Shown here piece after piece: positions 1 through 8,035 of a stretch of 64,000 bases of DNA. How positions within the stretch are numbered: the stretch's first letter is position 1; each line of letters opens with the position of its first letter. The notes below the pieces were generated by a model. It made no database searches and was not told the DNA's origin. It worked only from the letters and a program-made list of their open reading frames with translations. This stretch comes from CAUYXS01 sp965248495 (GTDB lineage Bacteria > Chloroflexota > Dehalococcoidia > Lucifugimonadales > Australimonadaceae). The DNA lies in NCBI GenBank assembly GCA_965248495.1, contig CBDFJL010000001.1, forward strand, positions 1-64,000, given 5' to 3'. The translations under genes and the position numbers were made by a program.

Positions 1-110
1 TGTCCGTCACCGCATCCAGACCAACCGAGCTAAGAGGGTGAAGGCATGAGGCTGCGCGGCTGGCTCTCAATCGGCATCGTCATGTTCGGGCTGCTTATCA
101 TCTTCATGGA

Positions 111-272
111 CTACAACTGGTAGCCGTGGGCGCAATTATCATCCTGATCGCCGGTTTCGTTCTCGGGCTTTGGGTGGGATCGACGTTTGGATTCTAGCCA
201 GCCCGTGACGAACAGCACGACGTAGACTGCGCTCAACACGCCCGATAGCCAGACAAGCAGGACCGCTGTCAT
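111..272 (-). CDS. small single-pass membrane protein, unknown
   Basis: This 53-residue reading frame starts with ATG and has one hydrophobic segment at about residues 3-24 followed by a charged tail containing ESKRRSHPKPENE. It begins a few bases after the stop of the leftward remnant to its right, which fits the tightly packed leftward small genes of this phage-like block. Two shorter hydrophobic frames lie antisense to it (46-123 and 126-197, plus strand), so the coding strand is not certain. No family recognised. Confidence 0.4.
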   Translation of the reverse strand: MTAVLLVWLSGVLSAVYVVLFVTGWLESKRRSHPKPENETGDQDDNCAHGYQL

Positions 273-276
273 GGGC

Positions 277-430
277 TTATGGCACCAGCGAGAGATGCGT
301 GCAGAGTGCGTAGGCCCGCAGAGTCCAGATCACATCGGCAGGCCCCCAGGCGCGCACACGCCAGCCCGTTCCGTCCACCAGCGGCAGGTTCCGAGACACG
401 CGCACGTCGGGGTTCTCTATCTCGCGGTCC
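277..430 (-). pseudogene. remnant of a phage-like reading frame
   Basis: A minus-strand frame reads through ENPDVRVSRNLPLVDGTGW and ends HLSLVP-stop at 277. It has no start of its own: on its upstream side, near 430, the sequence changes into the start of a response regulator read on the same strand in another frame. I take it as the C-terminal part of a small gene cut by that junction. No function can be given. Confidence 0.3.
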
Positions 431-479
431 GGACCAACTCGTGATCGTCCACCAGCATGACGCCAATCTGTTCACTCAC
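417..479 (-). pseudogene. truncated response-regulator start (receiver domain)
   Basis: A GTG start preceded by a good GAGGAG ribosome site opens with VSEQIGVMLVDDHELVR, the typical first strand and acidic pair of a NarL/LuxR-type receiver domain. The frame stops after 20 residues, and the sequence beyond resembles phage-like coding instead. The phosphoacceptor Asp and the DNA-binding domain are absent. It lies just downstream of a kinase fragment on the same strand, so this was probably a kinase/regulator pair. It is not a copy of the regulator at 26.2 kb. Confidence 0.6.
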
Positions 480-555
480 CGCTCAACTCCTCGTGCATTT
501 CGTTGCCGCCACGAGCTCAGTCCACCGGCTCCAGGGCCCGGGGCCATAAGCACGG

Positions 556-750
556 TCATTCGTCCTGCCCGTACGAGACCTTCACCTCAGTCCCCGCACC
601 CAGCTCGCTCACCTCCAGTGTCGCACCGATGCTCTCGGCGCGCTCAAGCATAATGCGCCGGCCGTGTCCCGCGGGCCGGTCAGCGGGGAAGCCCCTGCCG
701 TTGTCCCGAATGGTCAGCTTGGCGGAGGTCTTTCCGCTCTCCAGGCCCAC
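556..750 (-). pseudogene. C-terminal fragment of a NarL-type sensor histidine kinase
   Basis: The frame reads LTIRDNGRGFP...GHGRRIMLERAESIGATLEV and GAGTEVKVSYG, which is the G1 box, G2 region and last strands of a HATPase_c domain from a NarL/ComP-type kinase. About 60 residues remain; the N box, the phosphoacceptor His and any sensor region are missing, and the upstream sequence up to the prepilin-peptidase stop at 823 does not supply them. It precedes the truncated response regulator on the same strand, as in a normal kinase-regulator pair. Confidence 0.65.
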
Positions 751-822
751 CCATACTCGACGTGCACCGATCCTTGAAGGTCCCTGAGTTTCTCGCGAGT
801 TAGCGTGGCGATTTCTCTGGGC

Positions 823-1518
823 TTAGGTCAGCAAATCCAGGTACCAATCGCCGATGGTCTGGCCCCAGACCAAGCTCACGCCAGTACCAACGGCCAAGTA
901 AGGAGCGAAAGGGATAGCGTCTTTCCGACTGCGCAAGCGGAATACCAGGAGCAATATTGCGAGAAATCCTGCTAAAACCACCGCGAGCATCAACGCCACC
1001 GGAAGCACGCGCAACCCCGTCCACGCTCCAATGACAGCGGCAAACTTCACATCGCCCCCGCCCAGGCCGCCTCGCGCCAGCGCCGCCAGCACCACGAAAA
1101 CCGCGAACCCGACCGCACCGCCTATCACGGCGTCCAACAGCGCCGCCGCCTCCCTCGGCCCCACCGCGAAAACCGGGTCGCGCAGCGACGCGGACCAGAG
1201 CGGCGCGCTCGCCAGTGCAACCGGCAGCGCGGCCACGAGCACCTTGTTCAGCACCAGTCGGTGCTCGAAGTCGATGATAGCGATGACGATGAGAAACGCC
1301 ATCGCCACGAACAGCAGCACAGCGTCGATTCCGAGGCCGTACCGCCACGCCAAATAGCCGAAGATGACGGCCGTCAGCGCCTCCACCACGGTCAGCCGCC
1401 AGGGGATGGTCCCCCCACAGGCGCGGCAACGGCCCCGCAGCGCGAGGTAGCTCAGGACGGGGACCAGCTCCCACGCCGCGAGCGCTGGCCTACTCCGGTA
1501 GTACCTCAACGTGTTCAT
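823..1518 (-). CDS. prepilin peptidase (GxGD aspartic peptidase), N-terminally truncated
   Basis: Type IV prepilin peptidases cleave class III signal peptides of pilins and related filament proteins at the membrane. Visible features: AWELVPVLSYLALRGRCRACG with the second Cys pair, a membrane segment with AIIDFEHRLVLN (first catalytic Asp) and GGLGGGDVKF (the GxGD Asp), then further hydrophobic helices. Homology starts only around AWELVPV. The usual first membrane helix, the NVVIYRLP region and the first Cys pair are missing, and the bases upstream of about 1490 belong to a phage-like gene. Both catalytic Asp are present, but the protein lacks its normal N terminus, so activity is doubtful. 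Confidence 0.8.
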   Translation of the reverse strand: MNTLRYYRSRPALAAWELVPVLSYLALRGRCRACGGTIPWRLTVVEALTAVIFGYLAWRYGLGIDAVLLFVAMAFLIVIAIIDFEHRLVLNKVLVAALPVALASAPLWSASLRDPVFAVGPREAAALLDAVIGGAVGFAVFVVLAALARGGLGGGDVKFAAVIGAWTGLRVLPVALMLAVVLAGFLAILLLVFRLRSRKDAIPFAPYLAVGTGVSLVWGQTIGDWYLDLLT

Positions 1519-1684
1519 GGCTGCTTGCGTCTGGGTAACTGAAGTGGTTCCAGATTCGCTTCTTCACGTGGGGTCTGTTTTCGTTCACCACCCAACCGCA
1601 GTTGCATGCGAGGCTGAATAGAAAAGCATCTTGGTTGGCCTCGAAAGCCCGTTCAGCAGCATTCAATGATGTTGTGCGACTCAT
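1490..1684 (-). CDS. small Cys/His protein, unknown (phage-like)
   Basis: The 64-residue product starts MSRTTSLNAAERAFEANQ and contains FSLACNCGWVV followed by H residues in HVKKRIWNHF and ASSHEH, a spacing that could bind zinc. The ATG lies 5 nt after the stop of the upstream gene, as expected for an operon. Its 3' end overlaps the point where prepilin-peptidase homology begins. No family recognised. Confidence 0.5.
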   Translation of the reverse strand: MSRTTSLNAAERAFEANQDAFLFSLACNCGWVVNENRPHVKKRIWNHFSYPDASSHEHVEVLPE

Positions 1685-1688
1685 GGCC

Positions 1689-2150
1689 TTAAGCGGCAGT
1701 TGCCGCCCTCCGCTTGCTGAGCAGCCTTCCGGCGTGCTTTTCGATGTGGTTGAGCCAAGCCATGCCCTCCCATGCAAAGTCCGGGCCCGGGCATCCTTCC
1801 TGGCAGCAATGGACGCTTGGCGGCTTGGGCTTGGCTCGCCCCTTCGGTTCATCGGGAATGACAACGTAGAGGTCGGGGCTCTTGCGATGCGGGTACTGGA
1901 CGCGCCAGGTCCACCCGAGCAGCTCGGGCATGTTGAAGGTGATAGTCGCCTCCAAATAGCGCCAGTCCGCCTTGCACGTCGCCGCGACGGCGACCCGGTC
2001 CGGACCTTCCCCCTCAGCTCGCCGGTGGCCCGCGCCGGTACGGTCGTACGCGACGTGGAGCGTCCACCAGCGTAGACCGAGGCGCGTCTCCCACATGGCA
2101 ACGAAGCTCCTGAGCTGGCCCTTGAGCGCTCGGTATTCCTTGTCGGTCAC
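1689..2150 (-). CDS. phage-like protein with C-terminal Cys/His cluster, unknown
   Basis: The GTG start at 2150 is chosen because GAGGAGG lies six bases upstream; the open frame continues further without a better start. The 153-residue product has WWTLHVAYDRTG and ATCKADWRYLEATITFN, a pattern I associate with phage SprT-like proteins, but no HExxH zinc-protease motif follows. The C-terminal part has CCQEGCPGPDF...WLNHIEKH, a possible C2H2-type zinc site. It sits between the methyltransferase and the small Cys/His gene on the same strand. Confidence 0.6.
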   Translation of the reverse strand: MTDKEYRALKGQLRSFVAMWETRLGLRWWTLHVAYDRTGAGHRRAEGEGPDRVAVAATCKADWRYLEATITFNMPELLGWTWRVQYPHRKSPDLYVVIPDEPKGRAKPKPPSVHCCQEGCPGPDFAWEGMAWLNHIEKHAGRLLSKRRAATAA

Positions 2151-2233
2151 GACGGCCTCCTCAAGCGATAGTCCGTCGCGTCTTCCATGACGAGGGCTCG
2201 TGCGACCGCGACGTCGCGGAGACGGGACCCATG

Positions 2234-3658
2234 TCACGCCACCACCTCTGCCACGGCGTGGAACAACGGCGCATCATCGATGACTCGCTGGCGCGCGAGC
2301 TCGACGTACTCCGGGTTCAGCTCGATCCCGACGAACGAGCGCCCATGCCTGAGCGCAACGACGCCCGTCGTTCCGCTGCCACAGAACGGGTCTAGGACGA
2401 TGGCGGGTACAGGCTCGGAGTCATGGTCGCAGGTGGGCTGCCAGCGATCCGTTGGACTTGTGGTCGGTGCCCATCCTGTCGAATCAGTCTTAGTTAACGT
2501 GTTGCCCGGCACATGGGTAGGTTCCCGTTGGTTTACATGCCCCGTCTGTTCCACCACCCGCTCCCAAGGGTCGCCCGTCACGCCGCAGACGCCGCGCTCG
2601 CTAGTGCCCGCCAGGATGCATGGCTCGACCAGCTTCTCCGGGAAGGTCGCAAAGTGCGCCCCAGGAAATCCCTGCGTGGCTATCCACCACACGTCTAGTT
2701 TGTTCGACCCCATCGCCTGCTCGGCCTTGGTCATGCCGTCCCAGCGACCATTGAAGCCCGCGTGGCGGCGGGAATGGCCACGTTGCTTGTCCGTCTTTGC
2801 CCCTTGCGTGAAGTGCGGGTTAGCTGCGTCAGTAACGCTGCGTACCATGCCCGAGGCGTCCGCCCGTGCATCGGAGGTCTTGGGCGGCTCCTTGATGGCC
2901 TCGGCGTCATAGAAATAGTCATGGCCTCGCCACAGGTTGACCCGCCGCCAACAGGAGTCAGGCAGATCCCAGCCTTCAGGCGCCTCTGCCCTCTCTTCGC
3001 TTGTCTCCCTGTGTACGTATCGGTGGTCGGGCGGCGGCTTCGTCCGCGTGCCCGGCCCGTCGCGGTGCGTCCAGTAAGTGGGGCTTCCAGATTTCGTGAG
3101 CAAGAACACAAACTCATGAGAGCTTGTGGGCCGGTCTCGCACGCTCTCGGGCATCGGGTTCGGCTTAGCCCACACGATTTCCGACCGCAGCCACCAGCCG
3201 TCGGCCTGTAGCGCGAAGGCCACGCGCCAGGGTAGGCCGCAGAGGTCTTTGGGCTTGAGTTCCGGCACGTAGCTATCGCCGCCACCCCATCTACCGTCGC
3301 CCCTCGGCATTCGCTTCGATTTCACCGGAGCGCTGAGGCTACCTATGTTCGTCTCCTGTTTTGCGCCGACTGGGTGCGTTCCGTCAGCGTTCATACCCTT
3401 ACCGCTCCCTGCGTACGCGTCCCCAAGGTTCAGCCACAGCGTCCCGTCCTTCCGCAGCACTCGCCGCACCTCGCGGAACACCTCGACCATGCGCTCGATG
3501 TACTCATCCAGCGTCGGCTCCAAGCCGTAGGCGCCGTCCACGCCGTAATCGCGCAGCCCCCAGTAGGGAGGCGAGGTCACGCAGCAATGCACGCTCTCGT
3601 CCGGCATCTCCCGTAGCCGGTCCAGCACATCGCCCTGGCGGATGCTCCAGTCAGGCAT
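2234..3658 (-). CDS. site-specific DNA methyltransferase (SPPY type)
   Basis: This type of enzyme transfers a methyl group from S-adenosylmethionine to cytosine N4 or adenine N6 in DNA. The start at 3658 gives MPDWSIRQGDVLD. Motif IV SPPYWG is at residues 29-34 and the AdoMet-binding motif DPFCGSGTT at about 423-431, followed by GIELNPEYVELA. Catalytic motif before AdoMet motif indicates the beta arrangement, and SPPY favours N4-cytosine. At 474 aa it carries a long central region, probably the target recognition domain. No restriction nuclease is adjacent, so an orphan phage methylase protecting its own DNA is the likely role. It overlaps the preceding gene by 8 nt. Confidence 0.85.
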   Translation of the reverse strand: MPDWSIRQGDVLDRLREMPDESVHCCVTSPPYWGLRDYGVDGAYGLEPTLDEYIERMVEVFREVRRVLRKDGTLWLNLGDAYAGSGKGMNADGTHPVGAKQETNIGSLSAPVKSKRMPRGDGRWGGGDSYVPELKPKDLCGLPWRVAFALQADGWWLRSEIVWAKPNPMPESVRDRPTSSHEFVFLLTKSGSPTYWTHRDGPGTRTKPPPDHRYVHRETSEERAEAPEGWDLPDSCWRRVNLWRGHDYFYDAEAIKEPPKTSDARADASGMVRSVTDAANPHFTQGAKTDKQRGHSRRHAGFNGRWDGMTKAEQAMGSNKLDVWWIATQGFPGAHFATFPEKLVEPCILAGTSERGVCGVTGDPWERVVEQTGHVNQREPTHVPGNTLTKTDSTGWAPTTSPTDRWQPTCDHDSEPVPAIVLDPFCGSGTTGVVALRHGRSFVGIELNPEYVELARQRVIDDAPLFHAVAEVVA

Positions 3659-4364
3659 ACGGGAACTCGTCCCAGGTGCGCCCATCCAGGTAGCGGTCCT
3701 GCCCGCTACGGAAGGCGTTCCCCTGCTTGTAGAAGTAAGCGGTGCCGGTGGCATAACACTGGTCCCGCAAGGACCTTGCCCACGCGAGCTCCATCGACCG
3801 GCGCCCCGGCCCCGACTCCCCGCCGGCGATCACCCACGCCAGCCGGCCAAGCCACGGGGTCAGGTCGATCGCTCCCAGCAGGGGTTCGGCCGAGACGAAC
3901 CGCACCTGGGTATCAATAGACAGTAGGGCCGGGATGCGGCTGTCCGCCCAGCGCTGGTCCTCGGCAGACGTCCCGAGCCAGATGTGGGCAGCAGGCTGTA
4001 GCCCGAGCGTCCGTACCTTGTGCGCCATACGGTGGGGGCGCTTCGTCAGCACCTGGTAGGTGTGGTGGTCGGCCTCCAGCATCGTGTCCCACACGGTCCG
4101 CAGGTACTCGTCCGGGACCGCCCGGTGGAACAGGTCACTCATGGAGTTGACGAACACCCGCCGCGGCGTCCTCCAGCGCAGGGGATCCTTGACCTTGTGC
4201 GGGCGCAGCTGCACATCGAACCCGACGGGAAAGGCGGGCGTGCCTCGCTTCGTCTCCGCGATGCGTTCGGCGTAGCAGTGGTCGCAGCCCGGCGAGACCT
4301 TGGTGCAGCCCGTCACTGGGTTCCAGGTCGCATCCGTCCACGCGATGGCGCTGTGGTCAGCCAT
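3651..4364 (-). CDS. phage Gp37/Gp68 family protein (DUF5131)
   Basis: The start MADHSAIAWTDATWNPVTGC is typical of this family. Cys20, Cys27 and Cys30 in GCTKVSPGCDHCYAE form the conserved cluster, which resembles an iron-sulfur site of radical-SAM-like proteins. Later motifs FVNSMSDLFH, WLGTSAED, RFVSAEPLLG and IAGGESG are all present, and the length of 237 aa is normal. The reaction is not known to me. The gene belongs to the leftward operon and overlaps its neighbours at both ends. Confidence 0.85.
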   Translation of the reverse strand: MADHSAIAWTDATWNPVTGCTKVSPGCDHCYAERIAETKRGTPAFPVGFDVQLRPHKVKDPLRWRTPRRVFVNSMSDLFHRAVPDEYLRTVWDTMLEADHHTYQVLTKRPHRMAHKVRTLGLQPAAHIWLGTSAEDQRWADSRIPALLSIDTQVRFVSAEPLLGAIDLTPWLGRLAWVIAGGESGPGRRSMELAWARSLRDQCYATGTAYFYKQGNAFRSGQDRYLDGRTWDEFPYA

Positions 4365-4548
4365 GCGGCACCACCGTGCGAGGCTTCCTGCCGTCGCCGC
4401 CGTCGGCCAGCGACTCCGCCTGATCCTCGCCCGTCCAACAGTGGTAGCACTCGCAGTCGTCGTCATGCCGTGCGGGCGCCCGGTCGTGGACCTCCAGCTG
4501 CAGGCACTCCTCGCAGGAGCACCAAGGCCCGTCGAAGGTGTTGACCAT
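4357..4548 (-). CDS. small zinc-ribbon-like protein
   Basis: The 62-residue product starts MVNTFDGPWCSCEECLQLE and has a second pair CECYHCW, giving CxCxxC and CxCxxC knuckles that could hold one zinc. It overlaps the next gene by 8 nt and is the first gene after the palindrome at 4596-4619. No family recognised. Confidence 0.55.
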   Translation of the reverse strand: MVNTFDGPWCSCEECLQLEVHDRAPARHDDDCECYHCWTGEDQAESLADGGDGRKPRTVVPHG

Positions 4549-4595
4549 CGCTAGAATCCCTCCAGCCGCGCCACTCCCTGACGTTCCATGACGAT

Positions 4596-4619
4596 CGTTG
4601 GCGAACCGGTTCGCCAACG
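4596..4619. promoter_or_regulatory. perfect 24-bp palindrome, likely operator
   Basis: The half-site CGTTGGCGAACC is followed directly by its exact reverse complement, 12 bp on each side with no spacer. It ends 47 bp upstream of the start of the leftward gene at 4548. A dimeric regulator of the downstream genes is the simplest reading; the LexA-like winged helix at 12865-13089 is one candidate. Confidence 0.6.
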
Positions 4620-4757
4620 TCCGTACACAGCCCAGAGACTCGCCGCTTTCCTAGGCTGGGTAGAACCAAGCGGAAAGCCTCAGAACAAGGTTCACAATGC
4701 ATGTCCACGTTCCTCCTCTCGTTGCAGGCGCCTGGCGGCCCAGCGCATCGACTCTCC

Positions 4758-5405
4758 CTACGCGAAGCAGTAGCCGGAATCACAGGGTTCCTCCAGGGCC
4801 AGCCCAAGGGCCAGCTGGCCGTCGTCCTCGGGGAGCCGCACCGCGTCCTCTAGCGGCCTGCGGTACGGGTGCACGAACAGGTCGTGCGGCGGTCGCTTGC
4901 TCCTGATGGCCAGGTCGACCTCGACGGCCTCCTGCCAATCGGGGCCGCCCGTGCGTTTCAGGTCGCGCCATGCCGCGAGCCCGTGGTACGGGCAGAAGGT
5001 GCAGGCCGACTTCGGCGGCGTCGGCAGGCCCTGGGTAGCCAGCCAACTCATGCACGCCTTGCGCGTCATGCGCCTGTCGACCAGTGGGTATACGTTCGTG
5101 ATGTAGGCCACGTCCGACGTCCTCATGCGGTGCCACTCGTCGGCGCTGATGCCCAGCCACGCTTCGACGGCGCCAGGGGCAACCTTGCGCCCCAGCCGCC
5201 GCAGCTCCGCACGCAGGAACGTCCGAATCGGCGCGATCTTCCAGTCGTGCGTGCACTGAAGCCGCACCTGACCCTCGGAGCCCGATCCGTCCAGCGTGAA
5301 CGCCGGTGTGAGCACCGAGGCTGACCAGTCCTCACGTACTACCTGCGTCCGCTTGGCCTGGACGGTCACCACGCTCATACCGTGCTCTCCGAGCCACGGG
5401 GTCAT
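4758..5405 (-). CDS. PAPS-reductase-like phage protein lacking the N-terminal ATP-binding part
   Basis: Start at 5405 follows AGAGGAG. Conserved pieces are LQCTHDWKIAPIRTFL and SACTFCPYHGLAAWRDLK, the CxxCPxH signature of phage phosphoadenosine-phosphosulfate-reductase-like or DndC-like proteins. A full member begins with an SGGxDS pyrophosphatase loop. Here the 215-residue product starts at the strand after it (HGMSVVTVQ) and the loop is absent upstream, where a different small gene lies. It is probably a decayed or remodelled copy. Confidence 0.65.
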   Translation of the reverse strand: MTPWLGEHGMSVVTVQAKRTQVVREDWSASVLTPAFTLDGSGSEGQVRLQCTHDWKIAPIRTFLRAELRRLGRKVAPGAVEAWLGISADEWHRMRTSDVAYITNVYPLVDRRMTRKACMSWLATQGLPTPPKSACTFCPYHGLAAWRDLKRTGGPDWQEAVEVDLAIRSKRPPHDLFVHPYRRPLEDAVRLPEDDGQLALGLALEEPCDSGYCFA

Positions 5406-5435
5406 CGCCTCTCCTCTGTGATGGTTCACGCCGTC

Positions 5436-5567
5436 TCATTCCTGCGCCTCCACGGTGTCGCCTGCCCAGCCGCAGTGGATGCAGCGGGCCTCGCGGTACA
5501 GCGGGTTGCGGTCGTCCAGGCGCAGGAAGTCCAAGACGCCCTGCGTCCTGCTGCTCAGGTGCGTCAT
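5436..5567 (-). CDS. small zinc-knuckle protein sharing a duplicated module
   Basis: The 43-residue product ends LDDRNPLYREARCIHCGW and AGDTVEAQE. Its last 28 or so residues are nearly identical to the C terminus of the 101-residue zinc protein at 10159-10464, and the DNA is an 82-bp repeat differing at one base. It retains one CxxC pair only. It may be a duplicated C-terminal exon-like piece that gained a start codon. Confidence 0.5.
   Translation of the reverse strand: MTHLSSRTQGVLDFLRLDDRNPLYREARCIHCGWAGDTVEAQE
5445..5526. repeat. 82-bp direct repeat, copy 1 (copy 2 at 10183-10264)
   Basis: Aligned base by base with 10183-10264, the two copies differ only at 5463 (t) against 10201 (g). 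Both code for the same zinc-knuckle segment in the same frame. The near identity at DNA level points to a recent duplication or gene conversion. Confidence 0.85.
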
Positions 5568-5573
5568 GGCTTG

Positions 5574-5886
5574 CTAGTCCACAACTTGGCGCGCGTACTC
5601 GGACGGGTCATCGTCCCGCTCGATGATGAGCTCGTAGGCACCGGCCTCCAGGTCCGCCGTGCCGTGCTCCTCATGGGTGAGCACGCCAGCCTGGTCCAGC
5701 AGAACGTAGGCCCGGCCGTCGTGGTCGTAGCGCTCCACGACAGCGCCGGTGATCTGGTGGCTGTGGCCCGTGACCTCCCCGTATGCCAACACCTCGGGCC
5801 GTGGCATTGCCCCGGCGCTCGGCACCCTGAGGCAGGCCCTCGATACGTCGCAGGAACACGTCGCCATTGCGGATTTGCTTCTCCAT
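5574..5886 (-). CDS. phage-associated hypothetical protein, frameshifted
   Basis: The start MEKQIRNGDVFLRRIEGLPQG and the later segment LAYGEVTGHSHQITGAVVER, LTHEEHGTADLEAGAYEL lie in two frames that together match a known small phage-associated family (RQGDVLL...YGEVTGHxH...LTHEEH). The frame changes near 5810-5830 within a G/C-rich run. I take it as one gene of about 104 residues with an assembly error or a real mutation. Function unknown. Confidence 0.6.
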
Positions 5887-5901
5887 TGGTTCTCTCCTTC
5901 T

Positions 5902-5988
5902 TTATCCCTCAACCGAGCGTGTGTAATCGAACTGCTTGGTCTTGTTCCCGAACTCGTTGATGTCCAGTGCCTCGAAGCGCCAGGCCAC
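5902..5988 (-). CDS. very small ORF, tentative
   Basis: A GTG start with AAGGAG about 10 nt upstream gives 28 residues: AWRFEALDINEFGNKTK followed by QFDYTRSVEG. It lies in the gap between two leftward genes. Length is the only reason for doubt; no family recognised. Confidence 0.25.
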   Translation of the reverse strand: MAWRFEALDINEFGNKTKQFDYTRSVEG

Positions 5989-6011
5989 AGCCTCCGGCGT
6001 CTCCTTGTGGC

Positions 6012-6212
6012 CTAATCCGGTAGTACCGCTGGGCTCAGTTTCTTGGCGTGCTGAGTGCACAGCGCGACCAATCGCCCGTCGCCCAGAAAGATGCGGACGA
6101 TAGCGAGGTGAGCGCACCGCCTTTCCTTCGGGACAGGCACGCGACCACTGAGGCCCATCACGTGCACACGCACGGTCTTCTCAATCATCTGCTCACAGCG
6201 TCCGTAGTTCAT
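6012..6212 (-). CDS. small phage-like protein, unknown
   Basis: The 66-residue product starts MNYGRCEQMIEKTVRVHVMG and ends with CTQHAKKLSPAVLPD. The start codon follows the stop of the radical SAM gene by three bases, fitting the operon. Isolated Cys and His residues suggest a metal site but no motif is clear. Confidence 0.5.
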   Translation of the reverse strand: MNYGRCEQMIEKTVRVHVMGLSGRVPVPKERRCAHLAIVRIFLGDGRLVALCTQHAKKLSPAVLPD

Positions 6213-6215
6213 GGC

Positions 6216-7182
6216 CTAAAGCGGCACTCCCGCGAAGGGTGGCCTCTCCCCCTGGCGGTTGCTGTATTCGGCTATTGGCGTGTACTTCCACAGGAACCGA
6301 TTGAAGTACCTGGCGAAGTCCTTTAGCCGCCCCTCGGTCCAGTCGTAACGCACACGCGGACGCCCATCGAGGGAGTTGAGCGAGACGACGGGCTGGCAGA
6401 ATGGCTCGGCGCCGAGCTCCACGACCTTCGTCGCTCGCTCGTAGCACGCAGTCATCGGCTCATTGCCGATCAGGACGTAGATTCGTTTCTTGGCCCGGCG
6501 CACGCCGGCGAGGATGCCTAGGGCACGCTCTACGTCGGTGATCTCCTTGCTCTCGTCCAGAGCGAGGCGCCATGGGCCGCGGAGAACGTGGCTCCATCGC
6601 TCGTAAGTCGCTTCGTCAAAGGTCGCGGGCTTCGAAGCCGCTGTTGGCGTCGAGCAGCTTCACGCCAGATTCCACGTAGCGGCTGATGATGTGCTCTTGG
6701 TAATCGACCGGCAGCGCCGACAGGTTGTTATCGCACAAGATCGGCGCCAGGGCGAAGTCTGGATCCAAAGTGAACGCCGCGCCTTCTATCTTGGGAACGA
6801 TGCAGAACCAGCACCCCACGGGACAGCCTCGCGAGGCGAACGTCATGCGGTAGTCACCGCGCTGGCGCTCAAAGCGACTGTCGAGGCCCTGGGCGGGCTC
6901 TAGGCCCGTCTCGCGTGTCCACCACTTGGCAAGGGCAAACAGGCCAGGCCCGCCCGCCCACACGTCGGCGTGCTCGCGGACCTGCAAGGCGATGCGCCTG
7001 GCCATCGGTGCGTGCCACGAGAAGATCACCGACAGGGCTACTAGGTCGTACCCGTCAGCGAACATGCCGGGGTCGCCATCCCAGCGCGTGACCGCGTGGC
7101 CGTCCGCCTCCAACCAGTCGGCGAGCTTGGCTGCGCCGAGGTTGTAGTGCGGGGTCGAGCAGTTGATGACGAGTGCGTTCAT
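6216..7182 (-). CDS. radical SAM protein with B12-binding-like N terminus, frameshifted
   Basis: The N-terminal part, MNALVINCSTPHYNLGAAKL onwards, resembles a cobalamin-binding Rossmann domain. It is followed by ASRGCPVGCWFCIVPKIEG, the CxxxCxxC cluster of radical SAM enzymes. The frame ends at 6616, but the next frame carries on directly (FDEATYERWSHVLRGPWRL, LDESKEITDVERALGILAG, IYVLIGNEPMTACYERATK) to 6216. Read together it is a normal-size protein of about 320 residues. The substrate is unknown; phage-borne copies of this family occur near DNA-modifying genes. Confidence 0.7.
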
Positions 7183-7333
7183 GCTGGCCTGTAGCGGAAG
7201 TCGCCCCGCGGCTAGTCCGCCCTTTCTCCGTTTCCGACTGTCGCCGTTCGCGGCAATAGTGTCCGCTTTCGCACACCTACCGGGTAAGCACCGGAAATCA
7301 TTTCCGCACTTGGCCTACCACCCGTTGATTGGC

Positions 7334-8035
7334 TCATGGCAGGCGCTCGATGTGCCCGTAAGGGTCCGGCAGGATTTCCAGGTAGATCAACGTGGTCTGG
7401 ATGGACCGATGCCCGAGCCAACGGCTCAGCTCGTTTATCGGTGTGCCGTGGGCCAGCGCATGGCGCGCGAACGAGTGCCGAAGCGTGTGCGTCCCGATCT
7501 TCCGGCCTGGCGTGAGTGCGCCAGCGCCTTCGGCCCGTCGCTGAGCGTCTTTCACCTTCCGCCATGCGGTGCTGCGGTCTATCGGGTCGCCGACTCGAGC
7601 GTTGTTCCCAAAGATGTGCCGGTAGAAGCCGGCGCGCGGCACGTACGCACCCGTCGTCGTCAGCGCCGAATGGAGCTCCGGGTGGAGCGGCACCCTGCGG
7701 GCCACTCCTCCCTTGGCTACCTCTGCGCGGACGTGGAGCGTCGGGTGGTCGCCGACAAGGTCTAGATCATCCCAGCGAAGATTGATAGCCTCGGTCACAC
7801 GCAGCCCCGCTCTCCACTGAACTAGCATGAGCAGGCGTGCGGCCGGGTCGGGCGCTGCGCGCATCAATGCTTCTACGTCGGCCTTGTCCAGATACTCGGG
7901 GAGCCTGCTACGGATCGCCCGAGACTTTGTTGCAATTGCAGGAGAGCGAGGGTGCATTCCAACGCCCCCTCTACGGCTCTGGATGCGCGGGCCCGCAACT
8001 TTCCTCTGGGGAGTGTTGCGCTCTGTTTCAGCCAT
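7334..8035 (-). CDS. tyrosine recombinase (phage integrase)
   Basis: All catalytic residues are visible: Arg79 (WRAGLRVTEA), His183 and Arg186 (HTLRH), His209 (LGHRS) and the nucleophile Tyr218 (TTLIYLE). The length of 233 aa covers only the catalytic domain plus a short basic N terminus, so the usual core-binding SAM-like domain is reduced or missing. The ATG at 8035 overlaps the stop of the upstream gene. The tRNA-Asp about 5.8 kb away is a likely target site, although most integrases lie next to theirs. Confidence 0.85.
   Translation of the reverse strand: MAETERNTPQRKVAGPRIQSRRGGVGMHPRSPAIATKSRAIRSRLPEYLDKADVEALMRAAPDPAARLLMLVQWRAGLRVTEAINLRWDDLDLVGDHPTLHVRAEVAKGGVARRVPLHPELHSALTTTGAYVPRAGFYRHIFGNNARVGDPIDRSTAWRKVKDAQRRAEGAGALTPGRKIGTHTLRHSFARHALAHGTPINELSRWLGHRSIQTTLIYLEILPDPYGHIERLP

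Noticed and set aside
46..197. Two plus-strand peptides of 25 and 23 aa (46-123 with GAGGGTGAAGG upstream; 126-197)
   Set aside because: Both hydrophobic and possible, but they are antisense to a 53-aa membrane frame in the direction of the operon; not enough to call.
4463..4807. Minus-strand frame MHCEPCSEAFRLVL across the palindrome
   Set aside because: The long frame mostly overlaps the zinc-ribbon gene in another frame and crosses a perfect palindrome; no homology seen.
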